From JBKQWK01 sp052139595 (GTDB lineage Bacteria; Actinomycetota; Thermoleophilia; UBA2241), in assembly GCA_052139595.1 (NCBI GenBank), contig JBKQWK010000313.1:1-7498 (forward strand): a stretch of DNA of 7,498 bases. The letters are read 5' to 3'. The translations under genes were made by a program, and so were the position numbers. Within the stretch, counting starts at the first letter, position 1. Each line of letters opens with the position of its first letter. The notes beneath the pieces are model-generated. The model saw only the letters and a program-made list of their open reading frames with translations, had not been told where the DNA came from and made no database searches. Shown here piece by piece: positions 6,319 through 7,498 of the stretch.

Positions 6319-6867
6319 GTACCGGAAGACGGTCTCGCCGATGCGCAGTCTGGCGTCCATGTGCAACGGCGCCGTGGTCACCTGCTTTTCATTGACAAAG
6401 GTGCCATTGGTGCTGCCCAGATCCTCAACCACGTAGAGTTGCCCCTGCATCGACAGCCGGGCATGCGTACTCGAGACGAAGGACTCGTCGAGAACAATGT
6501 CGCTGTGCGGTGAGCGCCCGACGGTGACCAGACCGCGCAGGGGGAAGATGACCCCGGCCGGCACGATCGGACTCTGCTCGACAACCAGTCGCGGATCGAT
6601 GTGGCTGGTGAAGTCAAGGACTTCGCCAGCCATCGTGCGCTCGCTCGCGCGCCGCGCGCGCCGCGCCAAGCGCTCGGCGGAAGAGTCAATCGCCGCCGGG
6701 CCAGCCAGCGGAACGCCCACATCTGGTGGTTGTGCAGCGATCCCCGCCTGGCGACCAGCGCTGCCGCGAAAGATGTCGCGCCCGGCGCTCCGCACGACCA
6801 GCCAGACGAAGAGATAAAGCAATACCAAAATGGCGATCTTGAGCACGAGCAAGACAATGTCGGTCAT
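6310..6867 (-). CDS. fhaB: Membrane-anchored FHA-domain protein FhaB
   Basis: A 185-residue phosphothreonine reader. An N-terminal hydrophobic helix (4-26, IVLLVLKIAILVLLYLFVWL) anchors it with the FHA domain in the cytoplasm. The linker (27-80) is Arg-rich (ERLARRARRASER). The C-terminal FHA domain (about 105-182) keeps the phosphopeptide-binding residues: GRS (117-119), SSTH (132-135) and DLGSTNGTFVN (149-159). This is the usual architecture of FhaB (FipA in mycobacteria), which links Ser/Thr kinase signalling to the divisome. The start is ATG. The 33 bases after fhaA contain no recognisable Shine-Dalgarno sequence, but the next residues are those expected at the protein's N-terminus. The stop TGA overlaps an ATG (TGATG) that begins a three-codon frame leading into pstP. 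Function is inferred from domain layout and synteny. Confidence 0.93.
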   Translation of the reverse strand: MTDIVLLVLKIAILVLLYLFVWLVVRSAGRDIFRGSAGRQAGIAAQPPDVGVPLAGPAAIDSSAERLARRARRASERTMAGEVLDFTSHIDPRLVVEQSPIVPAGVIFPLRGLVTVGRSPHSDIVLDESFVSSTHARLSMQGQLYVVEDLGSTNGTFVNEKQVTTAPLHMDARLRIGETVFRYEE

Positions 6868-6900
6868 GGCCGTTTCGCAGCGTCGGCCGCCGATGGGGCG

Positions 6901-7497
6901 CTACGATCTCCTCTCGAAGCGCAACTCGGTGCTGCCCAGCTCGACGCGGTCGCCGTCACCAAGTACGGCCCGCTTGACGGCGCGCCGGTTCACCTTGATG
7001 CCGTTGGTTGAGTCCAGGTCGGTAATGATGTAGTGGTCACCCTCGCTGCGCACCTCGGCATGCTGACGGGAGACATTCGGGTCGGCAAGGACAATGTCAC
7101 AGCGCCGACTGCGGCCAATCACCATGACGTGGTCGCTCAGCTCGAAGGTGCCGTCGACACCGCGCAAAAAGGAGCGCAGCCGCGGTTCAACCCGCTGATC
7201 GGCGACGGCAGGAGGAGCTGGCGGCAACGGAAAGACAACCGTCTGCGCCATGCCTGCCGGCGCCGCAGCGACGCCGACGGACGGCACGCCGACGGCGGGC
7301 AAGCCGATGGCGGGCAAGCCGGCCGGCGGCGCAGCCGCCGCAGCCGGCGCCGGCGCCGGCGCCACAGCTTGCTCCTCACTGTCCACCATGCGAGTGGCGA
7401 TGCCGAACTCGCCCACGCTCAGTTCATCGTCCCGGGCCAGCGTGATACGCGGCGCACCGACCATCGTCCACCCCTCACGCTGCGCATAGGCGATGAG
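6901..7497 (-). CDS. fhaA: FHA-domain protein FhaA, C-terminal part (5' end outside window)
   Basis: The frame is open to the right edge and gives 198 residues of the C-terminal part of a longer protein. The first visible residues (LIAYAQREGWTMVGAPRITL, then ARDDELSVGEFGIATRM) look like the end of the DUF3662 domain that starts FhaA proteins. The ATG at 7462-7464 is therefore an internal Met and not the start. A low-complexity linker follows, made of Ala/Pro pairs and GLPAI-like pentapeptides. The C-terminal FHA domain (about the last 80 residues) has VIGRSRRCDIVL, NVSRQHAEV and DLDSTNGIKVN, the Gly-Arg, Ser-x-x-His and Thr-Asn-Gly residues that bind phosphothreonine. In mycobacteria FhaA binds phosphorylated MviN/MurJ-type partners to restrain wall synthesis; that role here is inferred. 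It ends with TAG, 33 bases before fhaB. Confidence 0.92.
   Translation of the reverse strand, partial: LIAYAQREGWTMVGAPRITLARDDELSVGEFGIATRMVDSEEQAVAPAPAPAAAAAPPAGLPAIGLPAVGVPSVGVAAAPAGMAQTVVFPLPPAPPAVADQRVEPRLRSFLRGVDGTFELSDHVMVIGRSRRCDIVLADPNVSRQHAEVRSEGDHYIITDLDSTNGIKVNRRAVKRAVLGDGDRVELGSTELRFERRS
7268..7327 (-). repeat. fhaA: Degenerate 15-bp coding repeat in the FhaA linker
   Basis: About four 15-base units encode G-[LV]-P-[AS]-[IV]-like pentapeptides (GLPAI, GLPAV, GVPSV, then a decayed GVAAA). The two best copies share GGCAAGCCG followed by a variable triplet. This is a flexible linker between the DUF3662 and FHA domains. It lies beside an Ala/Pro tract built on repeated GGCGCC (7344-7363). 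Such tracts vary in length between strains by slippage. Confidence 0.6.
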
Positions 7498-7498
7498 G

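Noticed and set aside
5178..6395. Long plus-strand frame of 405 codons opposite pstP
   Set aside because: It mirrors the pstP codon pattern, is Arg/Ala/His-rich without domain features, and spans the pstP/fhaB junction.
7344..7363. GGCGCC-repeat tract as a regulatory palindrome
   Set aside because: It is simple Ala/Pro-coding low complexity in the FhaA linker and needs no regulatory explanation.
7462..7464. ATG at 7464 as the start of fhaA
   Set aside because: The frame stays open to the window edge and the residues before it (LIAYAQREGWT) continue a DUF3662-like domain, so the gene starts beyond the window.

Overview
The window is a GC-rich bacterial segment carrying most of the actinobacterial cell-wall and signalling cluster, on the minus strand. 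In transcription order (right to left) the genes are fhaA (5' end cut off by the window edge), fhaB, pstP, rodA/ftsW, pbpA and pknB. This set and order, with a DUF3662-FHA protein, a membrane-anchored FHA protein, a PP2C phosphatase, a SEDS glycosyltransferase, a class B PBP and a PASTA kinase, is the hallmark of Actinobacteria (the M. tuberculosis Rv0014c-Rv0020c region). There is no pknA between pbpA and pknB. That and the general look of the proteins suggest a deep-branching actinobacterium, possibly Thermoleophilia-like, but I cannot fix the class from sequence alone.

Layout. Bases 2-262 (+) hold the C-terminal end of a membrane protein that resembles a sodium/calcium antiporter. It converges on pknB with only 19 bases between the stop codons. 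Bases 282-2201 (-) are pknB, 2307-3743 (-) pbpA, 3799-5121 (-) rodA, 5118-6302 (-) pstP, 6310-6867 (-) fhaB and 6901-7497 (-) the 3' part of fhaA. All the complete genes are intact, with their catalytic motifs present. Gaps are small (33, 7, -4, 55 and 105 bases), so this is probably one transcript whose promoter lies beyond the right edge. I saw no convincing internal promoter, RNA gene, mobile element or CRISPR array.

How the genes fit together. PknB senses cell-wall fragments through four extracellular PASTA domains and phosphorylates cytoplasmic targets. PstP reverses this. FhaA and FhaB read phosphothreonine marks. RodA polymerises glycan strands from lipid II and PbpA cross-links them.

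The most unusual item is the rodA-pbpA junction. Three tandem 24-base units, the first being the tail of rodA itself, create a 20-codon repeat-peptide reading frame. It starts on the rodA stop (ATGA) and ends on the pbpA start (ATGA). A smaller stop/start chain (ATG-AAC-CGG-TGA) links fhaB to pstP. Both look like translational-coupling devices, but that is inference.
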